Of a stretch of 64,000 nt of DNA, positions 12,901 through 23,622 are shown piece by piece. The stretch lies in contig CM060463.1 in NCBI GenBank assembly GCA_030544235.1, positions 13,512,190-13,576,189 of the forward strand. Reading direction: 5' to 3'. The translations under genes and the position numbers were made by a program. Source of the DNA: Lepturacanthus savala. Lineage: Eukaryota > Chordata > Actinopteri > Scombriformes > Trichiuridae. Each line of letters opens with the position of its first letter. Position 1 is the first letter of the stretch. The notes under the pieces were generated by a model. The model was not told the origin of the DNA and ran no database searches. It worked only from the letters and a program-made list of their open reading frames with translations.

Positions 12901-15900
12901 AATATAACTACAAATGATACAATTGTTCACCAATTTAACAAAAGTATCACAAAGGGAAATGCTTTGCTATGGATAGATTACATGAAACTGGTTGGGATTG
13001 TGTTTTAATAAAATCAATGTTTTTCAAATGTTTCATTTCCTACGTGGGACAGGAAACTGCGGAAGATCATGGAGGAGCTGCTGTCCACAGAGAGGGAGTA
13101 CGTGAAGGCTCTGGGTTATGTTCGAGAGCACTACTTTCCTGAGCTGGAGAGGACCGACGTCCCTCAGGACCTCAGGGGCCAGAGGGGAAGCGTCTTCGGT
13201 AACTTGGAGAAACTCCATGACTTCCACCGCCATCATTTCCTGAATGAGTTGGAGAGCTGCTTAAATGAACCCTTCAGAGTGGGACGCTGCTTCTTACGAC
13301 ATGTAAGCGCAAACCTATTCAATATATTGCATGCTCTCAAAATAAACTGTATAATTTCCCTTAGGGAAAATGTTACCCTCTAAACACTGTATGACTAGCT
13401 GGAAAACAATCACACAGCGGGTAATAAAACCTTATCACCTTAGCTTTCCAGTGTAACAGGCAGAGGAAAGTCTACTTTTGACTGTATTAAAAATACATTT
13501 GGGATTTATAAATACCTTCGTATATCATTATAGCCTTGTTTTTATGGCATAAGTAGATTTTGGCAGTTAGAGGAATATGTTCTTTCAAGTAGTGTTCCAT
13601 CGTTGCCTGTTTTTAACCAAATGCAATAATTTTGTGTAATTGTTGATGAACAAAAACCCTCAGATGTGTCCAGATGTGTTCAAAGGAATTCTGTGTTTGT
13701 GTTATTTTCAACTGGGAAGCATGTGCTAACTCACACAGCTGTGAACTTTTAAGGAACATGATGTATTCTGGAAAATTACTGAAACTGTCACGAATTGGCT
13801 CAGTGAATGTAACAAAGAGAGGGAATTGATTCAGGTTAGACAATGACCAAAATAGAATCTATTCAAATGTGCAGTTTGTAAATGTCACTGGCGAATGAGG
13901 GAAAGGAGATAAGCTGCCTTAAAAGACCTTTGCCAGCAACCTTCGCAGTAAAATCACCAGTGTTAAAATAACACTTAAAGAGTTAATTAGAGAACTAGTT
14001 AACACTAGTAGTGTTAAAATTAGTGTTATATTAACACTGGTTATTTTACTGTGTTCTTATACATTGGAATTACAAATTACATACATTGAAGTCACAAACA
14101 TTGAAATTAGAATGCAATTTCAATTGTTGAAAAGTAAATTTAGATCTCATTTAAGGTCCAAACCAATCAAAAACCCAAACCCACAGTTGTTCACTGTGAA
14201 ATGACGTCATAAGAGAGCGCCAATGTATCCGTGACAACAGTTGACGATCAGCTGACACTCCTAAAGGCCAGACTTGTCCCCAGCAATAATTGGGTTTCCA
14301 TCCAAATGTATTGAAATTTTAGAGCTGATTTTGCGAAATGCACAAAAAGAAAACCTGTGCAATTTTCAGTAGGGTCAGAGGTCACTTAGCAGAGGTTAAT
14401 TAGCTTTTCAGAACTAATTTCCTGTAATAAGTGACCTGATAAGACTTGATAAAAAGACCTGATAAAAAGTGATAAGACTTTGAGCTAGGAAGCTGAGCCT
14501 TTGAATATATTCAAAGTTCAAAGGGTTCAAAAGGTTCATATATGTTCAAAGGGTGAGGAGCATTGTTTGTTTCAGAGCTCTCATAAGGGTCACCGATTAC
14601 TGTCCAGGGCTGTTTCATGCCTCTGAAATCTAAATTTTGAAGCCTTTACTTTACTACTAGTACTTCACTAGAAATGTCAAAGATCACCAGGGTCAACCAT
14701 CAGAATAAATGCAGCCTTTTGGCCTTCTTTTGTCTAACAGCTCACACATGTTTTGAGCTAGAAATATGAAATCTGACTATGTTGCATGTGGCCCTCTGCC
14801 CCATCACCCAGCAACCTTGGTACCACAGGAACAAGGATGGAGGACAGAGAGAGGAACAGAGATGAGCATGGATGGAAACTGTAAACAATTAGTACATGTT
14901 ATTTATTATTAAGGGTCTGTTGGCACATGGGTCCCTTTAATATGTAGAATGTCCAGCTTGTATGGCTGCCAGAACTATGCCCACAGGGACTTAAAGAAAG
15001 TAAGGAGGTTGTGATCAGTGAAATCTACCAATGGAGATACCGCAGAGCCAACATAGACATCAAAATGATGCAGAGCCCAAACAAGCGTTAATGCCTCGGT
15101 TTTAACTACTGAATAGTTGTGCTGGTGTCTGTTGAATTTGCGGAAGAAGAAGCTTAGAGCTCAGTCCATCCTGTCATGCAGCAGAACAGCCCACTGGCAT
15201 CTATGTGAAGTTTAAAGGGTTGATCTAACGGTGGTGACAAGACTAGAGAGGAACACAGTGATGCTTTTACACTCTCAAATGCAATTTGGCAACATGAGGC
15301 CCAGATGTACTTAGGTTTGGCTTTAAACAGTTCAGTCAATGTAACCTCTCCTACAACCGACCCAAAAATCAAATGGAAATCAAATGGCACCAAGCACAAC
15401 CTGCAAAATTATTGCAAATAAATAACCATAAAAACAATCCAACTGACTACTGCTATGTCCAAAAACAATCTAAACTCCATCAAGTCAAAACCAAAACTGT
15501 AGCCATTACTTGTCTCAGGAAGCAGAAATACATCAATTTACTGAGCCCAGATAGAAAAAAAAAAGTTTCTGCTGATATCTGGCCTACGTCTGACATGTTC
15601 ATCCAGCCCACATTGGAATGATGACACTTGGGTGGTCAGCCAAAAACAAAACAGAACCAGAACCTATACTCAATCAGAATTCAACCAAAGTGGGCTAGAA
15701 CTCTACTGAATGTGGCCCACCACACTCACCATCAGCCCACCAGCACTCAATCGATTTCAGCCCACTGTACTGCACAGTGGACCACATTTTGTTGAATGTT
15801 CGCCCACCTCCAACAAAGGTGAGCCAGGTGTGTTTCCTCACATGTTGGTCCACATCCGGATTAGTCAATGCTAACTTGCCACATTTTGGCCTAAATCGGC

Positions 15901-18900
15901 TAAAAAATGTTACAACGAAGATAGGCCACACGCGCTTCCTGACATTGTAGGCCACTTAAGGCTCACATCTGGACCAGTCAATGCAAAATTGCCACGTTTC
16001 TGCCAAAACTTGGTCGTATTTGTTTTGTGATATTTGCGCCTAATGTAGAGTTTACTACATTGGCCATTTTAGGTTCATATCTGTTTTGTCTGGGCCAAAA
16101 GAACGCCTACAATGTCAGATCACTGCCTGAGGTGGCCCACATACATATGCTGACTGGGGTGTAGAGTGAGAGAAAGTGAGAACAGGCAGGTGTTTATGAC
16201 CATGATGAAGGCCTGCACGTGTGTTCACATAATAATGACCCTAGCGTACCGTGTCACTAAACTTTAACTAGCGATGACGTCTAATGATGTTTATTCTTCT
16301 TGTTCTGTTTTTTTTTTTTTTTAGAGGGAAAGCTTAGCTCTGTATGCCCTTTACAGCAAGAACAAACCACAGTCTGACAGTCTTCTCATTAACCATGGAC
16401 AGTCTTTCTTCAAGGTGAGAACCGCTGTGCATCATTTTTCTTTTCATTTTTTTTTTGAGTTTTGGTGCATTTTAACAAGACTCAGCGTCTCTCGAGGCTA
16501 CACTTGTATGCTTACAGTGACAAATGACATTTAGCAGGTAATGTGTGATATGCTAATTTAGGCCTATGCACAGAACATCAGAATATCTATATCACATTTA
16601 ATGAGAATACATCTAGAGGATGTAGATGAAAATTAGAATGTCAAATTCATGGAGGTGTTAATAGTCAGGTTAAAATCATCCAACATTCACTGTGATCTCT
16701 CACCTCACTGCTAGTACCTGTACTTCTAATGAAAATGTTTCAATTGAAAATGTCTACTTCATATACATAATTTCAGTCCGGATGAATCTTTTTTACATAC
16801 CCATATAGCACTGCTGCCAGTTCATTGACAGCCTGTCTTCCCTCTCATGCCCCAGCAAAAGCAGCAGAAGCTTGGTGATAAAATGGACCTGTGGTCGTAC
16901 CTGCTGAAGCCCGTGCAGCGGATCAGTAAGTACAGCCTGCTGCTCCAGGACATGATGAGGGAGTGTGGCCCGGGACAAACCAGAGAGCTGGCTGAGATCA
17001 AGGCTGCACTGGAGGTCATCCAGTTCCAACTCCGACATGGCAACAACCTGCTAGCCATGGATGCAATCCACCACTGTGATGTAAGGAGGGCCTTAACAAT
17101 TGTTTTACTTGTGTGTCGTTTTTGTTGAAACGACCATATCAAGCAAGATTAATGTCTTGTGTATACAGTACATTTGAATAAAGGAGTAGTTTATACAGTG
17201 CGATAAGAAAGGCTTCTCATAAATTATGCTCTGATCTAGCATTGAGCAACATTTGGTTGATGAGGAGAGCAGAGAAAAAAAACAGCTTGAGGGATGATTT
17301 TCTAATACACAAATAAAACATGTTATAACAATGAAGCAATGAATTTGATGCTCACTATTCAGTGATAAAATATGATGAGAATGTTGAATGATTATAGAAA
17401 AAAACTATTAATTAACCACAAAATCTTTCATTGGAACACAAATAGAGGTGCAGGTTAATTCTATAGTTCTATTCTTTTCAATTCAAGCAAAGGTAATGTT
17501 TTGCTTCATGAACTGTGTTGTCTTTTTTGCACCATAAGAAATAGTGAAGAAGTCTGTATTTTGCATTGACATCTGCTAAAACGACATGTTTTTTTCCAAA
17601 TGTGTCATTATATGGTTTGATTCATTTACGTTAGGGATGGGCTAATAAATGTGTCTGAAAAATCTGAATTTAGAAACCTATTCAATATTTCTGGGTGAAA
17701 ATTGAAATTATACAATATATGAACTATGCTAAAAGAACTGTACTTGTATTTCCTACTTTTATGTTCTACAGGTTAATCTGAAGGAGCAGGGGCAACTCAT
17801 ACGTCAGGACGAGATCTTGGTTACGTTCAGAAAGAAAAAATGTTTCCGACACATTTTCCTCTTCCAAGAACTCATTCTCTTTAGCAAGACCAAGAAGACG
17901 GATGTGGGAAATGACACATATATCTACAAACAGTCATTCAAGGTACACTCATATGTTAGTAAATTACTCCTTCCACTTCCCCTTCACAAGAAATTATTTC
18001 GTGCCATGTGTTGATTGTGCAATAATCTGTTAACTCATCAGTTACAGATGATGTGCTTTCAATTACACAATGAAAATGTGAATTTGAAAATGTGAAATGT
18101 CTAAATGATTTAAAAAACTATAAATGACCCGGATTAATCACTGATCTGAATATAAAAAAATAGATAAATCACAGCTGTTATTTTGTGAATTGACAAACTT
18201 TCTAGCCAGAAAACCAAAAAAGACAAACTTTCTAGCCAGAAAAAACAAACTTTCCAGCCAAACTACCATTGCACAAGTTTAGTTCCCTTTGTCTTTGTTT
18301 GCATTTAGACATCTGACATAGGTATGACCCAAAACTACGGCGACAGTGGCCTGTGCTTTGAGATCTGGTTCAGGAAGAGGAAAACGCAAGACACATACAC
18401 TCTACAGGCAGTTAGTCGAGAGGTGAAGGAGGCCTGGACCAGGGACCTGGAGCGGATCCTCTGGGAGCAGGCAGTACACAACAGAGGTAACAACAAGCAC
18501 ACACTCACACACATTAACATTTTTGTTTATATATATATATATATATTTAAAGAAACGGTTCCTGTCACTTGTATATTAGAGGTCCGTATGCAGGAGAGAG
18601 TGTTCATGGGTATTGGAAACAAGCCTTTCATGGATATCCAGCCCAGTGATGCAGCTATCAACGACAGAGCCGTCAACTACGTGCTTATTGGAAGAGGTGA
18701 GTGAATGCTGCTAGTTAGACATGTCTGTGTTTGTCACTCTTTGGCTTCTCCCAGCTGTGCATGCATCCACTCACTTGCTAATATTCTCATTTGCTCCCCG
18801 TCAGAAAACAAAGTGCTGTCCTCCGTGGGATCGTGCGGGTCACAGGACGACCGCCTTCCCGGCGCACGGCCAAAATCCCTCGGTTCAGGGAGCACTTCGT

Positions 18901-20610
18901 CTTCCTCCTCATCTTCTGGAAGGGGTTCCCTGTCCCACGTGGGGTACCTGTGTGGGCCGAAGCGACGGACGGTTGCGGGCGGTCTTGAGGGCTACGCGTC
19001 ACCCCCCGGGGTTTTGGAGGAGGACGACCTGGACCATGAGAGTGGGAGCCAGAACTTACTATGTAAGTGTCGGTTTTGTCATGTGACCAGATGTGTTCTT
19101 AGATTTTGTTGCAAATGGACTAGAGCAGGGGTTGAGCAACCCTGGTTTTGGAGAGCCACTGTGTGTGCAAGTTTTTGTTCCAACCAAGCAGTAACATGCC
19201 CAAGTAATGATAGCAAGGGCCCTTATGATTAATTAGTAGAATCAGGTGTGTTCCTGCTTGGTTGGAACAAAAACCTACATCCACAGTGGCTCTCCAGGAC
19301 CAGGGTTGCCCACCCTGGATGAGAGGTTTAGATGCAATGGGAGAGGAAAGTAGGAATGTCAGTGTGTTATATAGACATAATATAACAGCTTCACTGAGGT
19401 TGCAGGGTCTCATGCTTTAAGCCTGAGGACACTTTTATAGTTTTATTCCCCTCTAACAAGGTCAGAGGTCAGGGTGAGTGACTTTTTAAAGACATGCACA
19501 GATATTTCTATAGGGAAGAGGACTACAGTGACAGTTCTGGCGCTCCTACTGAAATTTCTCGAACCACTAATCCCACCTTCAAGTGGTATGGAAATTATCG
19601 TAAATACCAAAGACCAACATCAAAATTGCACATGAACAGCCACTTATATTGTAATTTCCACTGGAAAGCTGGAAGATTTTTATGATGCACGAGTTGACGA
19701 GACGAAATAAACTTTGTACTTTCAACATGGTGGAGAGCAGTGAAAGTGTCCCGAATGGTAAGCGTTGAATCCTGTTAAATGTTCTGTGCTGGTTTTAGTT
19801 GGTTAGTGTGTAACCTACATAACGACGTGGCATACATAATTTCAATAACAATTAAAAACAATCATTTTATTTAAAAAAAAAATTGTTTGCGGTTTGATGC
19901 ATTCTCTTCTTGCTGTAGAGGATGAAAACGTTTCACTTTACTATGACAATAAAAGCACTTGAACACAACACGCTGGTAATTTCCACTTCACAAGTGGAAA
20001 GCATTAGTCACATTGGCTGGTTGAGACACTGGATCAATGCATGTAAAACGCTTCTTCTCTCATTCTAGTAGACAGCTCTGAATCTTCGGGGGAGAGCGTG
20101 AGTGGGTTCAGCAGCTCCAGCCACAGCTACCAGTCCGCTGTCGGAGGGGAGGCGGAGGACACCTCCTCGGTCTGCGCCTCCATCATCACTGTTAGGGAAG
20201 CTCATCCAACTGAAGCTTCTGCAGCTTTCCACAAACCAAGCGCTCCAGGAGGATCCTCGGAGAAAAGCCGACCCCCGGTTGCACCCAAGCCCAAACCACA
20301 AAGCCAGTCGAAGGATCTGCCCGGCGACAAGGTGCAGAGCAAAGCTTTTAACCAGACCCTCACACGACCAAATACACTCCAAACACAAACACAAAGAAGC
20401 TTCTTCTTCAACCAGAAAGAAAGTCACAATTTCATTCATCACTCCTTTTATCATCTATATAAAATTACAATAAAGTGTTTATTTTTTTCTGCATGCAGGT
20501 TTTTCTTCTTGTCAGTATATATATACACATATATATGATATTAGATCAATAATGTCTTGTGAATTTTTCTGTTTCAGAACAGTAGCGTTGGAAAATCTAC
20601 TGAGGTTTGA
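2648..20610 (+). CDS. KIAA1755: Large RhoGEF of the PLEKHG4/ARHGEF40 family, probable KIAA1755 orthologue (22 exons seen, 5' end missing)
   Basis: Exons: 2648-2845, 3581-5135, 6028-6207, 6525-6648, 8468-8561, 8925-9011, 9101-9217, 9774-9872, 9971-10119, 10884-11022, 11126-11248, 11546-11743, 11864-12831, 13053-13302, 16325-16414, 16856-17080, 17772-17942, 18309-18486, 18580-18696, 18805-19062, 20069-20331, 20578-20610. They total 5616 nt (1871 codons plus stop), and every junction is GT/AG with closing phase. Family knowledge: DH-PH proteins activate Rho GTPases by GDP/GTP exchange at the cytoskeleton or membrane. Seen: an N-domain (FPPFEATAP, then EGWPLCLHDK and RPGDFYLQVEP), a CRAL-TRIO-like part, spectrin-like helices, a DH domain (STEREYVKAL, LLKPVQRI) and a PH domain. 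The next gene, tgm2, and then vstm2l match the human neighbourhood of KIAA1755, which favours that paralogue over PLEKHG4. The frame opens with NPESLDSS, so the start Met lies on an unseen exon. Paralogue identity is inferred; family membership is firm. Confidence 0.85.
7230..7262. repeat. Perfect 15-bp inverted repeat with 3-nt loop
   Basis: The two 15-bp arms (left arm GTTACAGCTAAAGTT) are exact reverse complements separated by TCC. It lies in AT-rich DNA of intron 4 of the RhoGEF gene, next to a partial extra direct copy of GCAGCTAAAG. No terminal-repeat or target-duplication pattern of a known element was seen around it. Confidence 0.85.
8724..8800 (-). repeat. tRNA-like / SINE-head remnant
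   Basis: Read on the minus strand, this stretch has an A-box-like TAGCTTAATGGTTA followed about 35 nt later by a B-box-like GGTTCAAGTCC. That is the layout of an internal Pol III promoter of a tRNA gene or tRNA-derived SINE. The stems pair imperfectly and no acceptor stem could be closed, so a decayed SINE head or tRNA pseudogene is more likely than a working tRNA. It sits in intron 5. Confidence 0.4.
11221..11283 (+). repeat. Short direct duplication across the exon 11 donor
   Basis: The last coding bases of exon 11 (11221-11245) recur 38 bp downstream in the intron (11259-11283) with a single difference: CTTTGATCTGTTTCTCAC is identical, then T versus A. The duplicated block spans the true splice donor, and the second copy ends in ACAG, which mimics an acceptor. 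It appears to be a recent small tandem duplication. Confidence 0.8.
11297..11349. repeat. Perfect 24-bp inverted repeat with 5-nt loop
   Basis: Left arm 11297-11320 and right arm 11326-11349 are exact reverse complements around the loop GAGTG. It lies in intron 11, just after the small direct duplication. The transcript would fold into a strong 24-bp hairpin. No coding content. Confidence 0.9.
13946..14051. mobile_element. Palindromic MITE-like element
   Basis: Two arms of about 30 bp, starting CAGTAAAAT and ending ATTTTACTG, are near-perfect inverted repeats with AGTGTTAAAATAACACT-type cores. The whole 106-bp unit folds back on itself. A partial, decayed relative lies near 22559. Superfamily was not determined. 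It is in intron 14. Confidence 0.65.
14940..15360 (-). mobile_element. Ty3/gypsy retrotransposon fragment (RT end and RNase H)
   Basis: On the minus strand, 15154-15360 reads in one frame as TELFKAKPKYIWASCCQIAF...SLVLSPPLDQPFKLHIDASG, the junction of reverse transcriptase and RNase H of fish Ty3/gypsy elements. Continuing downstream in a shifted frame (about 14990-15150) is HNYSVVKTEALTLVWALHHFDVY...VDFTDHNLLTF, the RNase H part. At least one frameshift and the loss of both flanks make it a dead fragment. No LTR was seen next to it. Confidence 0.8.
15560..16165. repeat. Diverged repeat with ~105-bp units
   Basis: Motifs such as GGCCCAC, CACATCTGGACCAGTCAATGC and TTGCCAC recur. Two units, about 15820-15925 and 15926-16030, align with each other (TTCCT-ACAT-GT-G-CCAC, then AGTCAATGC-AA-TTGCCAC). 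This resembles a dispersed fish repeat rich in GGCCCACAT; its class is not known to me. It fills part of the 3-kb intron 14. Confidence 0.5.
17772..18486 (+). other. KIAA1755: PH domain, exons 17-18
   Basis: About residues 1533-1648. The order is typical of the PH domain following a DH: VNLKEQGQLIRQDEILV, KKKCFRHIFLFQELILFSK, YIYKQSFKTSDIGMT, GDSGLCFEIWFRKRK, then a C-terminal helix EVKEAWTRDLERILWEQAVHN containing the invariant Trp. PH domains next to DH domains tune exchange and can bind phosphoinositides or active GTPases. Exon 19 (18580-18696) adds the family motif MGIGNKPFMDI...INDRAVNYVL, shared with PLEKHG4. Confidence 0.85.
18193..18262 (+). repeat. Three imperfect direct copies of a ~22-bp unit
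   Basis: The unit ACAAACTTTCTAGCCAGAAA occurs three times in succession with slight variation (third copy CCAGCCAAAC). It lies about 50 bp upstream of the exon 18 acceptor in intron 17. Confidence 0.8.
18805..20331 (+). other. KIAA1755: Serine-rich C-terminal tail exons 20-21
   Basis: Exon 20 (18805-19062) carries a run of nine consecutive serine or threonine residues and an acidic stretch EEDDLDHESGS. Exon 21 (20069-20331) holds SSESSGESVSGFSSSSHSY followed by a proline/lysine-rich part (SRPPVAPKPKPQSQS) that resembles an SH3-ligand type sequence. Both are probably disordered. Exon 21 remains open past its chosen donor (GACAAG|GTGCAG), so a longer retained-intron reading of about 70 residues is possible but not family-like. 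Confidence 0.6.
19120..19319. mobile_element. Foldback MITE-like repeat, copy 1
   Basis: Arms of about 60 bp are inverted: GGAGAGCCACTGTG followed by GTTTTTGTTCCAACCAAGCAG on the left reappears reverse-complemented on the right. A second copy of the same family lies at 33545-33708, so it is a dispersed family and not a local palindrome. It is in intron 20 of the RhoGEF gene. Confidence 0.7.
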
Positions 20611-20762
20611 ACTGTGAGATACAGTACACGGTAAGTACAGCGCAACTACTTGTCTATCTCAAACTTGTAACCAACCATTTAAAAGATTGATGATCATTAT
20701 GTGTTCTCTAATAAATAATAAACTGCTTCTCATGTTGTGATAATCTGAATCTTTTTCTACAG
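20578..20762 (+). other. KIAA1755: Last coding exon with TEV C-terminus, then a 3'-UTR intron
   Basis: The final coding exon (20578-20610) adds NSSVGKSTEV and a TGA. The ending T-E-V fits a class I PDZ-ligand pattern (S/T-x-hydrophobic); whether it is used is inference. Only 20 nt after the stop, a strong donor (CACG|GTAAGT at 20631) pairs with an acceptor at 20761-20762 (TTTTTCTACAG), implying a 132-bp intron in the 3' UTR. Being under 50 nt from the stop, it should not trigger nonsense-mediated decay. Confidence 0.55.
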
Positions 20763-23451
20763 ATTCTGAGGAGGACGAGCCAAGAGTAGTCTGTTAGCAT
20801 TGGCGTAAAAGGTTGTCGGAGGCTATTGCAAATGTTTTATACCTGCTGTTACTGTAATCCATTACCACTCTGTAAATATGTCATTTTAATCTTACCTCTA
20901 AAACAATAGGTCAGAAAAAATACCTGTAAATGCACTATATTATGAACGTTTTGATCAATTATTAAATGCATAACTGTACTTTAAAGCAGCCTAGTTTCAT
21001 AGCACATGCAAATGATCATATAGGGTACAGTCTTCGAGCTTGTGTTTAGTTGTCATTCATTAGACAATGTTAAACTATATGTTAATTGAAGAATACAAAT
21101 AAATAATCCTGGTGAGAAAATTCTGTAGAATTGTATCAGCAAGTGTCATCCAGCTCCCTGAGGAGCTGAAACAATATTGTCGAGAGAAGTGAAGATTGTT
21201 GCCATGAAGACAGTAAACATTTTAGCATTGCTTATGTCCTCCATGTATTGCCTTTTGTACAGATGTATCAAACTTAATCACAACACAGGTCTTATTTCCC
21301 ATGAATATAAACATGTTTTCTATTAATTAACAGTTTTGTATAAACTAATATGTTACTGGTATGAAGATATTGATCTATGTAACATGTGTATGGCTTTCTA
21401 TTTGAAATACAGTCTATTTGCAGTGATGATTTGTATCTTCGCTTTTATCTGTGTTTTTATTTGCACTACAGCAGTTTTGTAACAAACATAACTGATAGTA
21501 CTGTTTCTAAAATTGACCACTTCATTTCTGTCTATAGTTTGCTTTTTTACTAATTACAAGCACAAACAGTAGTCGTGCATTAGAAACATGTATTGTTTGA
21601 GCTATAGCATCTTATCAAATATATTTGCTTTATTTCATTAAAGGGTGCATTTAATAATAATAATAAAAAAACTTATTATACACTTATTATATTTAGTTGA
21701 CTTCAGACTGACTGACTGAAATTGCATCTGAATTGAACTGAATTCAGTGATTAACAGAAGTGAAAGCAAAACCAAAGCTGGACTTCCTCTTTAAAATCTA
21801 TGTAATAGCAATGGAGACAATATCTAAAAAAATCTTTTCTGGCTACCAGCCAAGTCTGGCCCCATTTCCACAGAACTCTGACTTTGCATTAATTTCTATT
21901 TATTGAATTCTGTTGAATTCCGTTGTACTGCTGACGTCTGAAGCCAAGACGCAGGTTCTGATTAATGACAGTGAGTCGCTTGACAGGGAATGCTTCAAAC
22001 CATATGGTTGGCATCATTTTATACTATGCAAATCTGACATTAATATTCCTCTTGTGCAAAATTGGTACTTCTTACGAATCAGCAGATGTTTTTTATTGAC
22101 TACTCGAGAAGTAGTAAAGCTTTTTAAATTCAGGCACCAAAGACAAACCACAGAACTTATATAGTGACTTGAAAAGTTGTTATTTTGTGCAATGGACTTG
22201 TGCTTATCCTCACTCTTGATTTAGTAAATGTCAGTTTGATTTTTGATGCAGCTGCTCCACTGTAGCCTAAATGTGGTGGTCTAATTCATGTGTAGTTAAT
22301 ACAGGTCATGTGTTTGTGTACCTATGATTACTGCCAGGAGTGATTTAAACTTCTCTTAAACACACTTTACCAATGCATAAGTGTTTTTTTCCCCAATATT
22401 TTCTGGCTTCTCTGACATTCAACTCTAAGTCTGTTTTAATTACTGAAAGAATACAATATTGAAACTATGTTAAATGTATCTATAATTATTGTATTAAAAC
22501 AAATAATTTATAAAACAGCATATAGCAAAAGCTACTCAGAAAGAAGTACAGAATATAATCGCTAGTGTTAATATAACACTTAGAGATAATTTTAGTTATA
22601 GTTATGTTAAAATTAACCCTTTAGGTGTTGACACTGGCACAGCTTCTGCACAGGAATAAGTGCTATTGGTACTTGTATTTATAAAATATGAATATTTATA
22701 TGAAGATATGTGATATGTATGAAGAAACATGACACCCAGTGTAATAATGTGGTCCACTAATGTGTTGTGACAAACTTTCTTGATAGGACAATTTAAAATT
22801 TTATAACTTTTCAAACTTCAATTACAAATGATCACCAGCCTTATATTTAAGTATGTTGGAAAACTTTACCAAATCTCATTGATTATATGTATATATCTGG
22901 GTCAGTGACAAATAATGTTTGGTAAGATGAGAAAGTTAAAAAAAAGTAAAAAAAAAAGTAAAAAAAAAAATAAAATACAGTTTTAAGAAACATTCATCGG
23001 GTCTCTATAAATGTACATTTTTTATGTTGGTCTCTTGTTATTTAAAAGTCTATTTGTATAATTTCTTTTTACAATAATCATGGTTTTGTGTGATTTTTTG
23101 ACACAAAAATAGAATATAAAACTTGTTGATAGCATGTGATTTTAATATTTTTAAATAGATTTAAACTATCTGGTACCACGTTTTTAGGGTTACACCACAT
23201 GACAGTTTTGTCAACGACCCATCTCCAAGTGATCACGTGTTAATTGTCTCATTTAAAATGATAGAAGCAGGTTTTGAATACAGAAATAACACCGAACCTT
23301 TGCAATAAATGCAATATTTCTTTTGGCTGCATAGCTGCACAACAGACCTGCATGTGCATACTCTGGTAGAACCACTCTATATAACGGTAGTTAATTGCGT
23401 GCATGTGTTTTTTGCTTTTTTTTTTTTTTTTTTTTCGTTCGGGGGAGGGTC
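20611..23451. other. 3' UTR of the RhoGEF gene and intergenic DNA
   Basis: No coding exon is supported between the RhoGEF stop and the tgm2 promoter. An AATAAA at 21098-21103 and an ATTAAA near 20960 are candidate polyadenylation signals. The stretch is AT-rich, with A-runs at 22930-22975 and a T-run near 23411-23435. A partial palindromic element lies near 22559. Confidence 0.5.
22559..22630. mobile_element. Decayed relative of the 13946 palindromic element
   Basis: AGTGTTAATATAACACTTAGAGATAATTTTAG resembles one arm and the centre of the 106-bp element at 13946 (AGTGTTAAAATAACACTTAAAG and so on). The opposite arm is largely lost. Confidence 0.45.
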
Positions 23452-23512
23452 GCGTCATGCGTCACGCGTCACGCCCTCCATCAGCCTGGCACGAGGAGGA
23501 CTATATATATAA
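23452..23512 (+). promoter_or_regulatory. tgm2: Core promoter of tgm2: CRE-half-site repeats and TATA box
   Basis: A TATATATATAA box lies at 23502-23512, about 110 bp upstream of the ATG at 23623, so transcription likely starts near 23530-23540 and leaves a short 5' UTR. About 30 bp upstream of the box, GCGTCA occurs three times with an exact 7-bp period (23452, 23459, 23466). Its reverse, TGACGC, is a CRE/ATF-like half site. The mammalian TGM2 promoter is also TATA-containing; binding by any specific factor here is inference. Confidence 0.6.
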
Positions 23513-23622
23513 GGAGGAGATAACGGTGGAGGAACAGCGTATCTTCTGTTGGACAGAGAGAAACGTACGCGGCATCTTCTCTTTATTGACATTCATCCGA
23601 AAACGAACTTTTACGCACAGCC

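Larger units (their letters stand above)
13053..17080 (+). other. KIAA1755: DH (Dbl homology, RhoGEF catalytic) domain, exons 14-16
   Basis: About residues 1346-1532. The three conserved DH regions are visible: CR1 as MEELLSTEREYVKALGYV (exon 14), a middle block LYALYSKNKPQSD...FFK (exon 15), and CR3 as DLWSYLLKPVQRISKYSLLLQD (exon 16), whose LLKPVQR helix contacts the GTPase in DH domains. The block QFQLRHGNNLLAMDAI ends the domain just as in PLEKHG4. No frameshift or stop interrupts it, so the exchange module looks intact. Intron 14 is 3 kb long and full of repeat debris. Confidence 0.85.
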
